From: Patagioenas fasciata
Taxonomy: Eukaryota; Chordata; Aves; Columbiformes; Columbidae
Direction of reading: 5' to 3'
Assembly: GCF_037038585.1 (NCBI RefSeq)
Contig: NC_092520.1
Span: forward strand, 10,414,501-10,478,500
DNA length: 64,000 nucleotides
A program made the translations under genes and the position numbers. Shown piece after piece: positions 12,759-24,996 of the stretch (positions within the stretch are counted from its first letter, which is position 1; every line of letters begins with the position of its first letter). The notes beneath the pieces are model-generated. The model ran no database searches and was not told the DNA's origin. It saw only the letters and a program-made list of their open reading frames with translations.

Positions 12759-15700
12759 GGTAAAGGATCTTCAAGTAACTTCTCTCCAGTAGCTTCTCTC
12801 TAGTAACTGTAAATCAGCCCAGATGAGTAGCTCAGATTCAGGTACTTCCTTTTGATTAGAATAATTCAACATGTAGGGTGGGCTCTCCATTGACAACAAT
12901 GAGGTTAATCTGTATCCTTGTCCTTGGAAGATTTTTTTCTTCATCATAGTTTAGTCCCTCAGTGAAGGCAAAGGCCTTTCCTGTACACAGGACAAAGAAA
13001 ACTTATTGACTGAATAAAGAGAAAGATAGATACTTGCTGCAAATATGGTAGGTTCATATGTGACATGAACTTGCTAAACTAAATGAGGAGATAGAGAAAC
13101 TGGCAATGGTACTTCTGCGTTATGTTCTTTATTTAATCTTGTTATTGTTGTTAGTTTTGCTACAAATTCTCAAACACATTAAAATAGGCTTTGTGTGGCC
13201 TCAGAAGAGGCTATGTTATCTCTCTTGACCTTATTTTCTTTACCTGTATATAAAGGCAAAATACCTAATTATATGTCATACGAACACATGAACCTCTTGC
13301 AGTTCTCTGGGCAACGTAAAGTAATCAAAGCACAAGATGTTCCACACAGAAACATATTGGCCACACTGAAATGAAATGCGTGTAAGGACAGTTTAAAAGT
13401 GTGGCATGCCAGAAGATCAGTTTGTTTCCTTGTCTTGTTCATTTAAATAAGTCTATTAATAATTTAGCTAATACCAACTTTGGCCAAAACAGAAAGAATT
13501 TTTGTTACCAAGGTTCCGTAGAAGTTCAATGTGATGGACTTGCAGTGTATTGTAGACTATTAGACATATTTCAGGAATCAAATAGGTACTGTTCCTTTGG
13601 GGTTTTTATTTATTGCATATTTACAAGAATTATCTTTGGCCCAATTCCACTGCAGTTCCTTAGAGGTGCTAACTGATTCAACATGTCAGGGTGAAAGGAC
13701 TAGCAGAGTTCAGTCCCAGGTTGTTAAACATGATACAAGAATCAAGGTGTCATGGCCTACACGAGCGAAAAGGTCAGAGTAGACAGAGACTTTATCACCA
13801 CTTTAGTCTCTAAAATGAAGGAGCTATGAGGTTTTCCCCATGGCATTGACCGTTTCTCATAGCAGTTTCACATCCTGCGTACGTGACACCAATGATGAGA
13901 AGGAAGAAAGCAGATACAGTGAGAGCAAGGAATCTGTGCTAACCACCTCACTGCTGTTACTGTGTCCCAGGAGAAGGAGCTTGCATGGGGCATGGGAACA
14001 CATTTAGTGAAAGGAAGGAAGGATACAGCCCTTTATTCTTCTGAAAACCCATCTCAAAAAGCCTGTGTGCTAAATACAGTTGCAGAACTAACATACTTCT
14101 TTGAGCAGTTGAATGCTATCCATTCGTCTTTTAACATGCAATACAAATAGAAAAATCAGAAAATAAAGGCATCTATAAAAGCCGTCTCCCTGCAAAATGC
14201 TAGTTACCCAAATAATAAGGCTGAAGTCCAGAGTTTTTCAATCACTGAAAGAGAAAACAGGAGCTTTGTCCCCATGAAATAAAAACATTCCCAAAAGTAG
14301 AGCAGAACTGACACTTCCTTCTAGTTCTGGGAGATCCCAAAATATCAGACCTAGAAAACTTGAGACATCACTCCATATAGAAAAGCTACAGGCAAATGTT
14401 TTCAGGAATTTCTGTGCTTTTTATCTTTTCCATGGGGGAATCTGATATCAGCTCATGGCATTGGGCAGTGTTTATTTTAAGCACAATGTGCAAAATAAAC
14501 ATCAAATAATCAAAAAGTAGATTCCTCAAGAAAAAATTCATATAAAAGTGGTTGAAGTCCAATCCTTTCCTCATTTCTATTTGCTCATTTTTGTGTAAGG
14601 GACAACTAAGATTAACCATATGCACATTGTCAGTAATTTTCACACTGTGACCCACTTTCAGTACTTTCCTCATGCTGTCGTCATCACTCCTTAGTGATGA
14701 ACCCATCTTTGCTCACATTGGCAGGCACATGCCATCAGGATGAACAATACTTTCCTGCAGTTTCCACATATTTAAAAGCATTTTACCAAACATAACATGT
14801 GGCTTTATTTTTTGTGAGTGGAAGACCAAGTTCAAAAAACACTCATCTGTGTTTAATGCTAGATCACATTAACATTTACTAACATACACAAAGCTTCTTC
14901 TATCAAAGCCTTTTTTGTGTCTGACACTGAATTTATTTTAAAAGTGTAGCAATTCGTTGTTGCTGGTGTGTCAGTCCAAATCTCTCTAAATGCCCAGCTT
15001 TGCCTCAGTGCCAACTGCTAAAATTTCACTGTCACTGAAACAATATCCTTTTACCATATGATACCACATCGTACCCGCTGGTTTTCCACGACCAGCCAGG
15101 ATACACACACACACAAAGTAAGACCTGTACATTTATAATGTAGATAAATATTTCTTGTAGGGAGATAGGTACATTGTGTTATTGTATCTGAAGACAGACA
15201 AGTGGGTGACAAAAAAATCCTGGCATAATCATGAGGGTTTTTGGTATTTTTTGTGTTCTTATAAAAAAAGTAAGGAATTGTATAAAGTTCCCTTTGAGAA
15301 CTCACTCTGAAGCTTTCGCGTCTCCCACTTCCCAAGTGATCTGCTCAATCTCTGGCCTCAGAACCCAGTCAGTCCTTCACACTTTATGAAATTATCCTTC
15401 CCTTCAAGACTTTTGACATTTTACTGGATTTGGTTTTTTTATGAAAGCATACCTTGACAAGAAGATTTTAATAGTAAAATTGCTTAGACCAAGTCCACTC
15501 GATGTGACTAAGAATAATTGAAGCTTAATTTAAACATTCTAGTCACAAGAATGCCTTTCACTTTTGTCAGAAATACAGAACATATTTGTTTATAAATATC
15601 TTTAATTTGTCTTAGTTAATACCTTAGTACTCTGCAAAACTAGCACATTGCTTGCTTTTCAAACTATTTATTTTTGGTAACTTTTACATGTATGTTCTCA

Positions 15701-18700
15701 GGCTTGGGGAGAAGAAAGGACTTCCAGAAGTATACTTGGCCATTCATTTATTTCAACTGTCTTTCTAGGTACATGACCTCTCCCAGGACACAGGGTGCAC
15801 GGATAATGTTTACAGTATCCATGTGAATAACCTTGAAGAAATCTATGTTGTTGGCCACAAAATCTATTTTGATTTTTTTCTTCTTAATAGTTGAAAACAG
15901 GCTTAATTCTTAATTTGTAAAATAAACCCAAAATCTTTTGCGTTTTCCTTTCTAATTACTCTGGGATCCCTGCTGTCGAATATCAAAGAAGTGTTATAAT
16001 ATTTGCAAGCCCAACAGTAGAGACCAGGGACTGCCTCGTGACATCTGTGCTAAACATATCACTGGCTGCAATGGAGTAATATTTAATCTGCTTTTGTCTT
16101 AGAAATAGTCAAACCAAAGGAACATGTTGTCCAGTATCCTGCCCTCACAATGTACCATGGCAGATGCACTTATAGGTCTGCAAACAGAACATGTCTATAG
16201 AGACATTTCCCTAGGGTGATCTCTCATCCTCAAGTAATTTAGGGTTCAGAGACTTCTGGAGCCAGAGATGGTGCATTCATACTGAACAGGCTTTGATACT
16301 TTTGCTTCCTGAATTTGTCTGGTCAGTTTTTGAACCTATTACAATTTTTAACCAGAAGGGATCTAGCACCTTAACAGAACCTTGTAGGAACAAAAATATC
16401 TGTTTGCTTCTATCAAACTTACTGCATCCTAATGGCAAAAAATACGGACAAAAATGAGAAAAATAATTTTTAGTTCACTTTCTCTGTGTTACTCAAAACT
16501 GTCAGCTATTATCAGAATCATCATACATTACTTTAGAAGGATTTTTTCCCCATTTTCCCAGATGCTTAGTGTCTTATCAAGACATTTTGTTCTTTATTCA
16601 GAGAGTTTGCAGTGCAAGAAACTGAGTTTCCCATCCTCTATTTGCATTGAAGTGAAATTGAATGTCAAGGTCTTATTTATATATTTATTTAGCTGTGGAT
16701 TAATTAGCGAAGTTCTACAGAGAAAGTCAAATTCTGTACAATTTGATTCTTCATGACAGTCATTATTTAGAAGAGGGGGGAGAATCAGAGACTACATCTG
16801 ATAGTTGAGTCTTTTGTGTAGCAGGGCCTTTGAGTATTGTCAGACAGTTACGGAAGGTTAATAAGGTTTTTTGAATTCTAAACAATGTATGCCTTTTCCC
16901 CTTATCTTTCATTTGCTGTTGAGAGGTTTAAATTAATAGAAATGTGAGTGGAGCTATTATAATTGCCTACTTTATTATCTGCATTTTCTGCCTGCAGTGA
17001 TCTGGGACTGAAGAACTACGTGATGTTCTCCTCTCTGCAGAGTGGGGGAAGCAAAAGGAAGATGCATGTCCTTCTCCTGTGGGTGTTTTGGACTTGCAGG
17101 TCATCTCTTTACTGTCCATTGCAACACAGGAGGACCTCTCTTGAAAAATGTACAATAATAAGCAGATACACAGGTAGCAATCTGGGAGATTAGGGAGCAT
17201 TTGCTTTCCACAGTTTTCTTTCTCCCACCGTGTCTTATGGAAAAAGTCTATGTATAACAGTCTCCATTAGCCTGTTTTTATCTAGATGATCTTTTGAGGT
17301 TCCTTCCAATCCCTAACATTCTGTGATTTGCTCCTTCTACCAGAGTAACCAAGATAAGGGTGTTTCAGGCAAAGCAAAAGCTGCAGATTTTAAGAACCTA
17401 TTAGCAATAAAAAGTCATGGTGTTTAAGGGATTCTCTTAGGTATCTGAAATTCTAGCCAGACAAGCTGCTTTCCAGACTCAAAAGAGGTAAAGCTTAATT
17501 CTGTACATGTTTTTCTGATAGAACTATCCACATCCAATCATATTTTTTGTGTTATTTTTTGTGCTAAAAGTTCTTCTATAGATATGAAAACAGCAGCTAT
17601 CTTTCCTTGTCCACTAAGTTTTGATTTACCTTAGTGGATAGGATACACTTTAGAAAACTGTAGCATTCTCCTCACCATTTTCGAGCACGGAAAGGCATTT
17701 TTAATAGTATGTTAAGAGGACCAATTTATGACTTAAATAATGTGTTCTTAAACATAAGAGAAAAATATGCATGTGAGCTGCTTATCTGATGCAGATGTCC
17801 CCTTCTGTCTACAAGCAAATGTGAGGTTTCATAGAAGTCCAGCTGCTCTTGGCTCAAAAGTGATTATATGAGGTGACCTCAGCCTCAGAGGGTCCCAGCT
17901 GGTTTATATACACACACCTGTCCAAACTGACTCGCTCATTCATTTTCCAAATTTAGTTTTTGACACTGCAAAGCTGTGTTTGCCTTACCATCAGAATCTT
18001 CTGAGACCCACTCGGTGCTAAATGTCACTCTCATGTTTTTTAATACACTATTTGATTATCTGTTTTCCAAAGCATTCACACACAAAAAACCTACAGGCAG
18101 CTACTAGGAGTTGTTATTAATCTTCTGTGTCTGCAGAGCTGGATAAATGGAGCAGGACAAGTCTGTGAGAAGGGCCTACAGGCACTCGTTAGACACAGCT
18201 GTTTCTGAAGAGGAACCAAACACAGTGGGCAGCTCTGGAGGAAGGTCCACCCCTTCCAGTCAAGCTGCAGAGAGTTAGGTTTATCAGAGGACACTAGAAA
18301 GGAAGAAGATTGTAGGTTTTTAAATACAGGAGTAAGACTCTGCAGTTGATTGAGACACAGCTTTGGGGTACCTGCCACAAGGACTCAGGACACAGCTTTG
18401 CAAAATGGGTGACAGTCCAAGAGGTCTTCAACAGAGCAAAGACTGGCCTTGCTTCTCCCCTAATTGTTGTTACCACTCATTTTGCATGAGTTAGAGTGCT
18501 TGTCTGACCCCTGAGCAGACCAGTTCCCCTTGGAAAATGAGCAGAACTTTAACCCAGCAAAAAACTATGAATAGTTTCCTTGCAGGTTGCTGAAAAGCTT
18601 TATGTGCTTTCAGCCTCAGTGAGCTGTTAGATGAGACAGGGATTTCCCCAACCACCACACTATTATCCACCTAATTAAACCTAGTCCTAGACTGCTATCA

Positions 18701-21700
18701 AGGCCAGATTCACCTGTCAGCCACACAGCGGTAAAATATTGTATGGTACTTTTCCTCTGAAAGCTGACAGGAAAGCGTTCAGACCCATTTACCAAAATTT
18801 CTACTCTGTTCAGCATGATCCCAAGAGCCAGAAGCCAGGCTACCTTTCAGCAAATACCTGAAAGCAGAGTTGAATCATAGGTAGAGTGTAATAGAACTAC
18901 AAAAACTATTGCTTCAGCACCCCCCTAAGATGTTCTTCTGTCATCAAGACTGATAGACATCAGATAGGTATTGTGTCACTTGCAGTAAAAACCCAAATAA
19001 TTCAGATTGTAGATGGATAAGTCGGTAACAACTTTAATATAATCTTCCCCCTAAATATATACTGAGCATGACATCATATGGTATAGAATATCCCTTTGGC
19101 CAATTTGGGTCTGTTGTCCTGGATGTGCTGCCTACCAGCTTCTTGTGTACCTGGAACTGTGTGAGACACTGAAAAGCCATTGACTATGTAGCAACAACCA
19201 AAACATCAGTGTATTATCAACATTATTCTCATACTAAATCCAAAACACAGCACTATATCAGATACTAGGAAGAAAATTAACTCTATCTGAGCCAAAGCCA
19301 GGACACAAGGTAAAACTGCCTGTTGTCTTTTGTTGCTGCTTATATACTTTTATTGCTCTGATTGTATCAGTGCCTCTTCTCTCTTGCTTTGGACTGCAGA
19401 TCAATGACCTTTTCATGCTCCTAGGTGTTGCCTGTAATATTTAGCCTGTGTTTTTAGACCAGTTTCAATATCTGTTTTCTGGTGCACTGTGTCTTTATGG
19501 CTACCAGTATCAGGTCAAAAATAACATGGCCTCATAATATAAGCACTGATCCATTAAAACTCACTGGTTCAATGTTGTTAAAATGGATAGGCTAACTTTG
19601 TGCCAGCAGGATTTGTAACTGATCAAGTATTATCTGTTCACACCTTTATGTTTTTGCTAGAACAGGTATTGCTCCTCTTTACATGCAGTACAAAACCCAT
19701 AAAACCGTAGCAGCAGCCTTTGACTGATTCAAGAATGCTGGGACTGGAGATTTGTGCATGGACCAGGTTACATTAGGATCAGGAAGGGAATTGATTCACC
19801 AATGCAAAGATTGTTATCCATAACCATGAGAACACAACTTTAGCCTGGGAAACCAACTACACCTGTGAATTCTTTCTGCAAGAGTTCAGGGCTAAGGCTG
19901 GCTGGGGTGTCAGGAGCGCTTTGAACTGCTGCACAAGCCAAGATTAATTGAAACTTGTACTGATGGAGGCCCAACATCCTACTCATGGCTGAATGTGCCC
20001 ATGGTTGCATACATCAGACCATCAGCTGTGTGGACTAGAGATTAGGTATGCTGCTTCTGAGTTAAAAGTGATTAAATACAGCATTCAAAATAATTTTTCA
20101 GCCTGGAACTGTGTTACTTTAGTACATCTAACAACATTTTTAAACCTTATCTTTAAATATCATACCAAAAGGTGTGGAGGTCTTCAGCTTAGACAAAAAA
20201 GCTTCTGTGAATTTCTGATCTGCTTCTTAGTAAAAAGCTTTGATTAGTAGGAATGAACTTAGTAAAATTCTTTCTGAACAGAAACTTGATTTTCTTTCCC
20301 ACCTAAAGATAAAAAGTTGATTATAAATAGAAATAGAATATTTTCCTCTTCCTTCTATAATGTTTAAAGACATAGATGTTTCATGGCTTTTAATGATAAG
20401 CAGGACGCATCCTAAACTTCTCCTCCCCTTTTATTAGTAACCAGGAGACAGATTTTCCATTCTGACCACAAAATAGTATCTATGACGTGTCAACATCCTA
20501 CATCCACTCCTGTATTCTTTCTCCTGGGGGTTAGGAGCCAAATTTGGCTCACTGGCAAACCGCTGAGGAGTCTGATAGCTCCATCTGGCACATGGGTCAT
20601 GGGGCAAGGGAAAACAGTGATGCTTTGTCCTTCTGCTACATGAAATGCAAGCTCAGCAGGAGCTCAGGAAAACACCTGAAACCAGGTGCTTTGTGCAGTG
20701 CATAAGGATGCTGATGCTGAACAGCAAGTAGCACTTAAGGATCAGAGAGAGCACAATCTGAACCTACTGGTTTGTCAGAATGCATTTCCTGGCTGGTCAA
20801 TAGACTGTCTTCCCTTCAATTTGTCAGTGCTCTCTCATTGTCAAAAGGTCTTTGTACTTATCCATCTCAAATAACCATGTATTTTTTTTCACTTTTCTCT
20901 TGGCAATTTTTTTGTTCCACTGGAACTGAGTGGCACCAACTTTTTCTATCCAGACTTTGTTTCTTTACAGTTCCACACTTTACTTTTAAAATAATTACAA
21001 TAACATTATTTTCTACTTTCCCATCCCAGGTTTCATTTTTTTCCCCACTCAACACAGATAACTGGACCTTGAAATCCCCACAGAATTCCTAAAAGGTTCT
21101 AACAAGAAATATTGAGAGATACTTTCTTCTTGGTGTTATCCAGCTACCAGAATTTTTTTAAACCCACTAATATTACTTGAAACTTTGATTACTTCAGTAT
21201 CAGCATCCCAGAATCGAAATTTTCTGTAACATCTACCAAAAGGAAGAAATAATCTTTTGAAGATCAGCCCAGTCAGATCTGAAGAGACCAAGAGTTACCT
21301 TTATGAGGTAATATGAACCCCTATTCAATGCCATGGTTTTCTATTTGGATTGTTGCTTTTTTTTTTTTTGTCCATAACCACATCCGAAAGCAGCAGACTG
21401 TGTACATGGTTTACCATTGCAGGATGGTGCTGAAAATCAGTATGTGAACTTCAGGGAGATATCTCACTACTCTGTGTCTGGAGTTTTTCCTTCCAATAAC
21501 TACTGATGTCTTTATAAAGCACTTAAGGACCTTGTAATGAAAATGTAAGTTTTATTTTAAATGCTGTCATTACTGTGTTACTCTACCAGACTGAAACCAA
21601 TATTTTAACTAATCCAGTGGCAAACCTTAGGGTGGAATTGAGATTTAGGGGCATTAGGCAGAGCCCCATGCTGATTTGTTGTTGAATGTTGCCTCTATGA

Positions 21701-22835
21701 GATGCAACTGTGAAGTGATTACTGGTCATTTATGCTCTGGAATCAAGTAAATTTGCATGTGGCCGCCAAATCCCCATCTTACCTGTTCTTGGATACAGAA
21801 CATGTTTTGCCTTAGCCATGCTGATCTTACTGTCCAACTAGCATTTGCAGACCTTAAATGAATAAGTCTTGACCTATATTCAGATGTGAGGATCCAGGTG
21901 TGAGCAATGGGTCTCTAAGAGTATACAGCAAGATTATGCCAACCCACTGGCAGAATGCAAGGGAAAGTGTTCTCAGTCAAAAAGACTAAATTCAACTTAT
22001 GCACAAACTCCAGGCAGATGAACAATGAAATAAAGAGTGCTGGGTGGAAGTACAAGAGAGGGGGAAAGTCCCATAAGGCCTTTTAATGAAGAAAATTTTG
22101 CCTGAATGAAGCACGTAAGGAATGCCGGTCTCATGTTTTGGTGACGCTACAGTCATGCATGGGAACAGGAACACGTGTTTTATTACTTGTTTAATGCTTA
22201 TGGTTGTTGATATATGAAAAGGTTGATTTCTCAAGTAGTGTCTGAATAGTATCTGAATCACTGACAGTTATTCAAAACAGGACTCTGCTCAATAGTAGGT
22301 CAAGAAGGGTGTGTGCTGATCCTCAGTCACACTCCTCATCCAGAGTTTCTCACTCATACTGTTTCACAGAGGAGTCTTCCGTTAACCAGCTGCTTCAGAA
22401 ACTTGTCACATGACAACTGTCAAGGCTTGGATTCATATTTTTTAATGTTGAACATAAAATCTCATTTGAATATAAAATTAGAACATTGAATGTATTTGTG
22501 CGTATGACCATCTGTCTAAATATATATTTGAGGACTTTTCTGGTTCACTATGAGTCTGTATCGCAAGCCTTTCCCAATCCCTGCAGCTTCCCTATGTAGT
22601 TTTGAACTACCCTTCATGGGAGGAACAGTAAATGAAATAAATTGCAAAGGTTTCCCAAACAACCAGATACAGAGAAAATAAAATCAACAAGAAACATTTC
22701 TATGATTAAACCTGGTTTACAAAACTAGCATGGAAAGCAGGAGAACCAATCAAGCAGTAGTAATCATCAGCCTGTGGTTAAAAATATTTTCTGAAAAAGC
22801 AACTCTTTTTCCTTTGCAGTTCTTTCTCCAGGCTC
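12759..22835. other. 5' flank of TYR, no gene seen
   Basis: About 10 kb without a recognisable gene; only a CR1 tail at 17283 stands out. Several ORFs of 60-106 codons exist but none shows a domain, a signal peptide with a convincing continuation, or codon use unlike background. Distant TYR enhancers could lie here, but nothing in the sequence alone picks one out. Confidence 0.55.
17283..17330 (+). mobile_element. CR1 LINE 3' tail
   Basis: 'gatgatcttttgaggttcct' followed by 'tccaatccctaacattctgtg' is a CR1 3' terminus. It is nearly identical to the end of the CR1 copy at 44625-45441, so both belong to the same subfamily. Only about 48 bp are recognisable: an extremely short 5'-truncated insertion. 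Confidence 0.85.
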
Positions 22836-22945
22836 CCCCGTCGCAGGCTCCCTGGCAGCGGGACTCGGGGATAATCTCCTGGAATACCTGACGCGTAGAA
22901 GCCGACAGGATTAAAGCACCTCGTGCTCCTCAGCACGGCCATGTG
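22836..22945. other. CpG-rich patch about 1 kb upstream of the TYR promoter
   Basis: About nine CpG dinucleotides in 110 bp, in a region where CpG is otherwise rare. Its right end contains CATGTGA (22940-22946), the E-box form preferred by MITF-type factors. On the left a pyrimidine run ending in CAG (about 22803-22819) looks like a splice acceptor. It could be a small regulatory element, an unannotated upstream exon, or the remains of an insertion. The sequence does not decide between these. Confidence 0.4.
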
Positions 22946-23111
22946 ATGACCTGCTGATGCCAGCAAAAGGCATCATTTCACAGCAAAATTCTCAATTCCT
23001 CTGCCTATATGCTGTTCCTACACTGCTGGGATTCTCCCATAGCATAAGGAAATAATCCACAACAAAACCACTCTTACTAAGAACAGTGCTAGCTGAAGAA
23101 AACTGTGGATA

Positions 23112-23121
23112 AGTCATGTGC
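23112..23121 (+). promoter_or_regulatory. Distal M-box-like site
   Basis: AGTCATGTGC matches the first ten bases of the tyrosinase-family M-box consensus AGTCATGTGCT, bound by MITF. It lies about 730 bp upstream of the proximal M-box and is followed by TATAAAATA at about 23134. It may be a secondary MITF site; single-motif matches also occur by chance. Confidence 0.4.
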
Positions 23122-23845
23122 AATTTGACCAGCTATAAAATAACTGTTCTCCCTTTGTTTCAAGGGGCAACTTCAAAGGATGTAAATGCCATCCATAGAA
23201 CTCTTTTAGCTCTGATCAGACTAATGTATAAGAAGAAGAAAGGCATGCATAGTCTGGAGGCTGCCCAGTAACTTGTTGAGTAAAGAACATGGTGTTTTCA
23301 AACTGTCTGATGGCAGAAAAACCGGATCTGAGGTTTGTTTTTCAAGTCCGGAGATGATTGCTTGAAGTGCTTTCTGAAAATCTGTTGGCAAATTGCCTGT
23401 ATTCTCCACAAAACTTCAGGGAAGATTTGGGTGCAAATTTCAGTGTATCATTAACTTTCAAAGGGCTATGTATTCTAGAGGAAAAAGGAATTATTTTTCT
23501 CTGAAAAGTTTATCTCTTCCCCTTGTGAAGTTACTTTGCTGGATGGTGGCCCAAGACAGGTAGCTTACACTGAAATATAAAAGTGCCAGGCCAAAACATT
23601 TACTCTGGTTCTATCATTTTTTCACATTTAAACTGACCACATTTTGTTTGCTTCCTCTTAAAAACTGTATCCTCAAACTGTGCATTTGCTCATTTTTAGG
23701 TTCAGTGTTCTTATTTAACTCTTGTGTGTCTCTTTTTAAACCATTTACTCTGAATCATGTTGTAAAAGAAAGAATTCAAAGAGCTGACAGTTGTTTCTGT
23801 GTCCAAATTTTAATTTTACTTCCTCTTGAATTGCCAGAGGAAAGC

Positions 23846-23856
23846 AATCATGTGCT
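23846..23856 (+). promoter_or_regulatory. TYR: TYR proximal M-box
   Basis: AATCATGTGCT matches the M-box consensus AGTCATGTGCT at ten of eleven bases and is followed by GGCAGAAGA and AAAG. That arrangement resembles what I remember of the mammalian TYR M-box region. It sits about 95 bp upstream of the initiator E-box, close to the mammalian spacing. The M-box is the main MITF site that confines TYR expression to pigment cells. A TATA-like TTTATAATAA follows at 23873-23882. Confidence 0.8.
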
Positions 23857-23920
23857 AGGCAGAAGACGAAAGTTTATAATAATTGCCTGTATTTTGAAAC
23901 CTGTAGGGGGTGGGGAAAAA

Positions 23921-23930
23921 AGTCACTTGC
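23921..23930 (+). promoter_or_regulatory. TYR: Additional E-box-like site between M-box and initiator
   Basis: AGTCACTTGC followed by TTTTCA resembles an M-box with the core changed from CATGTG to CACTTG. It lies between the proximal M-box and the initiator E-box. It could be a weak bHLH site or a decayed duplicate; no direct support for use. Confidence 0.4.
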
Positions 23931-23943
23931 TTTTCACCCAGAA

Positions 23944-23955
23944 CATGTGATAATC
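23944..23955 (+). promoter_or_regulatory. TYR: TYR initiator E-box and probable transcription start area
   Basis: CATGTGATAATCA, preceded by GAA, resembles the E-box next to the transcription start in mammalian TYR genes (AACATGTGATAGTCA as I recall it). By analogy transcription should begin just downstream, near 23956, giving a 5' untranslated leader of about 210 nt before the start codon at 24165. The exact start base is inferred, not seen. Confidence 0.7.
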
Positions 23956-24164
23956 AGATTAACCCTGAAGAGTATTCTGTGTGTGTAAATGCATCCAGAG
24001 TAGGAATGGGGGTGCACTGGAGGGTGCACTGTAGCAGAAGTCAGCAGTGAGGCATTCCTGGTGGAGGGAAGGAATTTCTTTCACACTCAGGACTTCGGAG
24101 GGGTCAGAGAGAGTGCTCCATGCACTGAAGCGTAACGTTGATGCTCTCCTGCTGCTCTGTGAGG
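23956..24164 (+). other. TYR: Probable TYR 5' untranslated leader with short upstream ORFs
   Basis: If transcription starts near 23956, the leader carries three short upstream ORFs. They are ATG at 23989 (four codons, MHPE, stop at 24001-24003), ATG at 24006 (14 codons, stop at 24048-24050) and ATG at 24120 (two codons, stop at 24126-24128). A fourth ATG at 24141 is in frame with the protein but has T at -3. A direct repeat GGTGCACT occurs at 24011-24018 and 24023-24030. The leader limits are inferred from the promoter motifs. Confidence 0.55.
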
Positions 24165-24983
24165 ATGTTTCTCTTTGCCATGGGTTTTCTGCTAGTCATC
24201 CTTCAGCCATCCACCGGACAATTCCCCAAAGCCTGTGCAAACACACAGAACTTGCTGAGGAAGGAGTGCTGTCCCACCTGGGATGGAGATGGGTCCCCTT
24301 GTGGGGAGCTTTCCAACAGAGGGTCCTGCCAGAACATCCTTCTCTCTCAGGCTCCACTGGGACCACAGTTCCCTTTCTCAGGAGTGGATGACAGAGAGGA
24401 CTGGCCCTCTGTATTTTACAACCGAACATGTAAATGTGAAGGCAACTTCATGGGATTCAACTGTGGGGAATGCAAGTTTGGTTTCTCAGGACTCAACTGC
24501 ACTGAAAGGCGACTGAGAACAAGAAGAAACATCTTTCAGCTCACCACCACTGAGAAGAACAAGTTTCTTGCCTATCTTAATTTGGCAAAGAACATTCCTA
24601 GCCAGGACTATGTTATTGCTACTGGCACTTATACTCAGATGAAAAATGGCTCCAATCCCATGTTCAGAAACATCAACGTGTACGATCTCTTTGTATGGAT
24701 GCATTATTATGCCTCTCGAGACACACTCTTAGGTGGGTCCAATGTGTGGCGGGACATTGATTTTGCCCATGAAGCCCCTGGTTTTCTGCCTTGGCATCGG
24801 GTCTTTCTGCTGATGTGGGAACGTGAGATCCAGAAGATAACAGGAGATGAGAACTTCACTATCCCCTACTGGGACTGGCGAGATGCAGAGGACTGTGTGG
24901 TCTGCACTGATGAATACATGGGTGGCAGACATCCCACCAACCCTAATCTACTCAGCCCAGCATCATTCTTCTCCTCGTGGCAG
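24165..24983 (+). CDS. TYR: Tyrosinase, coding exon 1 (residues 1-273)
   Basis: Tyrosinase is the type I membrane copper monooxygenase of melanosomes. It hydroxylates tyrosine and oxidises DOPA to dopaquinone, the rate-limiting step of melanin synthesis. Exon 1 encodes a signal peptide (about residues 1-18, [18 protein letters not shown]), the Cys-rich EGF-like N-terminal region with the [12 protein letters not shown] motif, and the copper A site. Its ligand histidines are at positions 180 (WMHYY), 202 (DFAHEAPG) and 211 (PWHR). N-glycosylation sequons include N86, N111, N161 and N230. The 819-bp coding length equals that of human exon 1, so numbering is collinear. I chose the ATG at 24165 because it has A at -3 and matches the avian N-terminus; an in-frame ATG at 24141 would add eight residues. 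The donor CAG|GTAAGG follows codon 273 in phase 0. The frame is intact. Confidence 0.97.
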
Positions 24984-24996
24984 GTAAGGGCAGGCC

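Noticed and set aside
23648..23950. 100-codon + strand ORF across the TYR promoter
   Set aside because: It covers the M-box and initiator region, has no known domain and does not join the tyrosinase frame.
24196..24932. Minus-strand and other-frame ORFs overlapping TYR exon 1
   Set aside because: They are shadows of the conserved tyrosinase frame.
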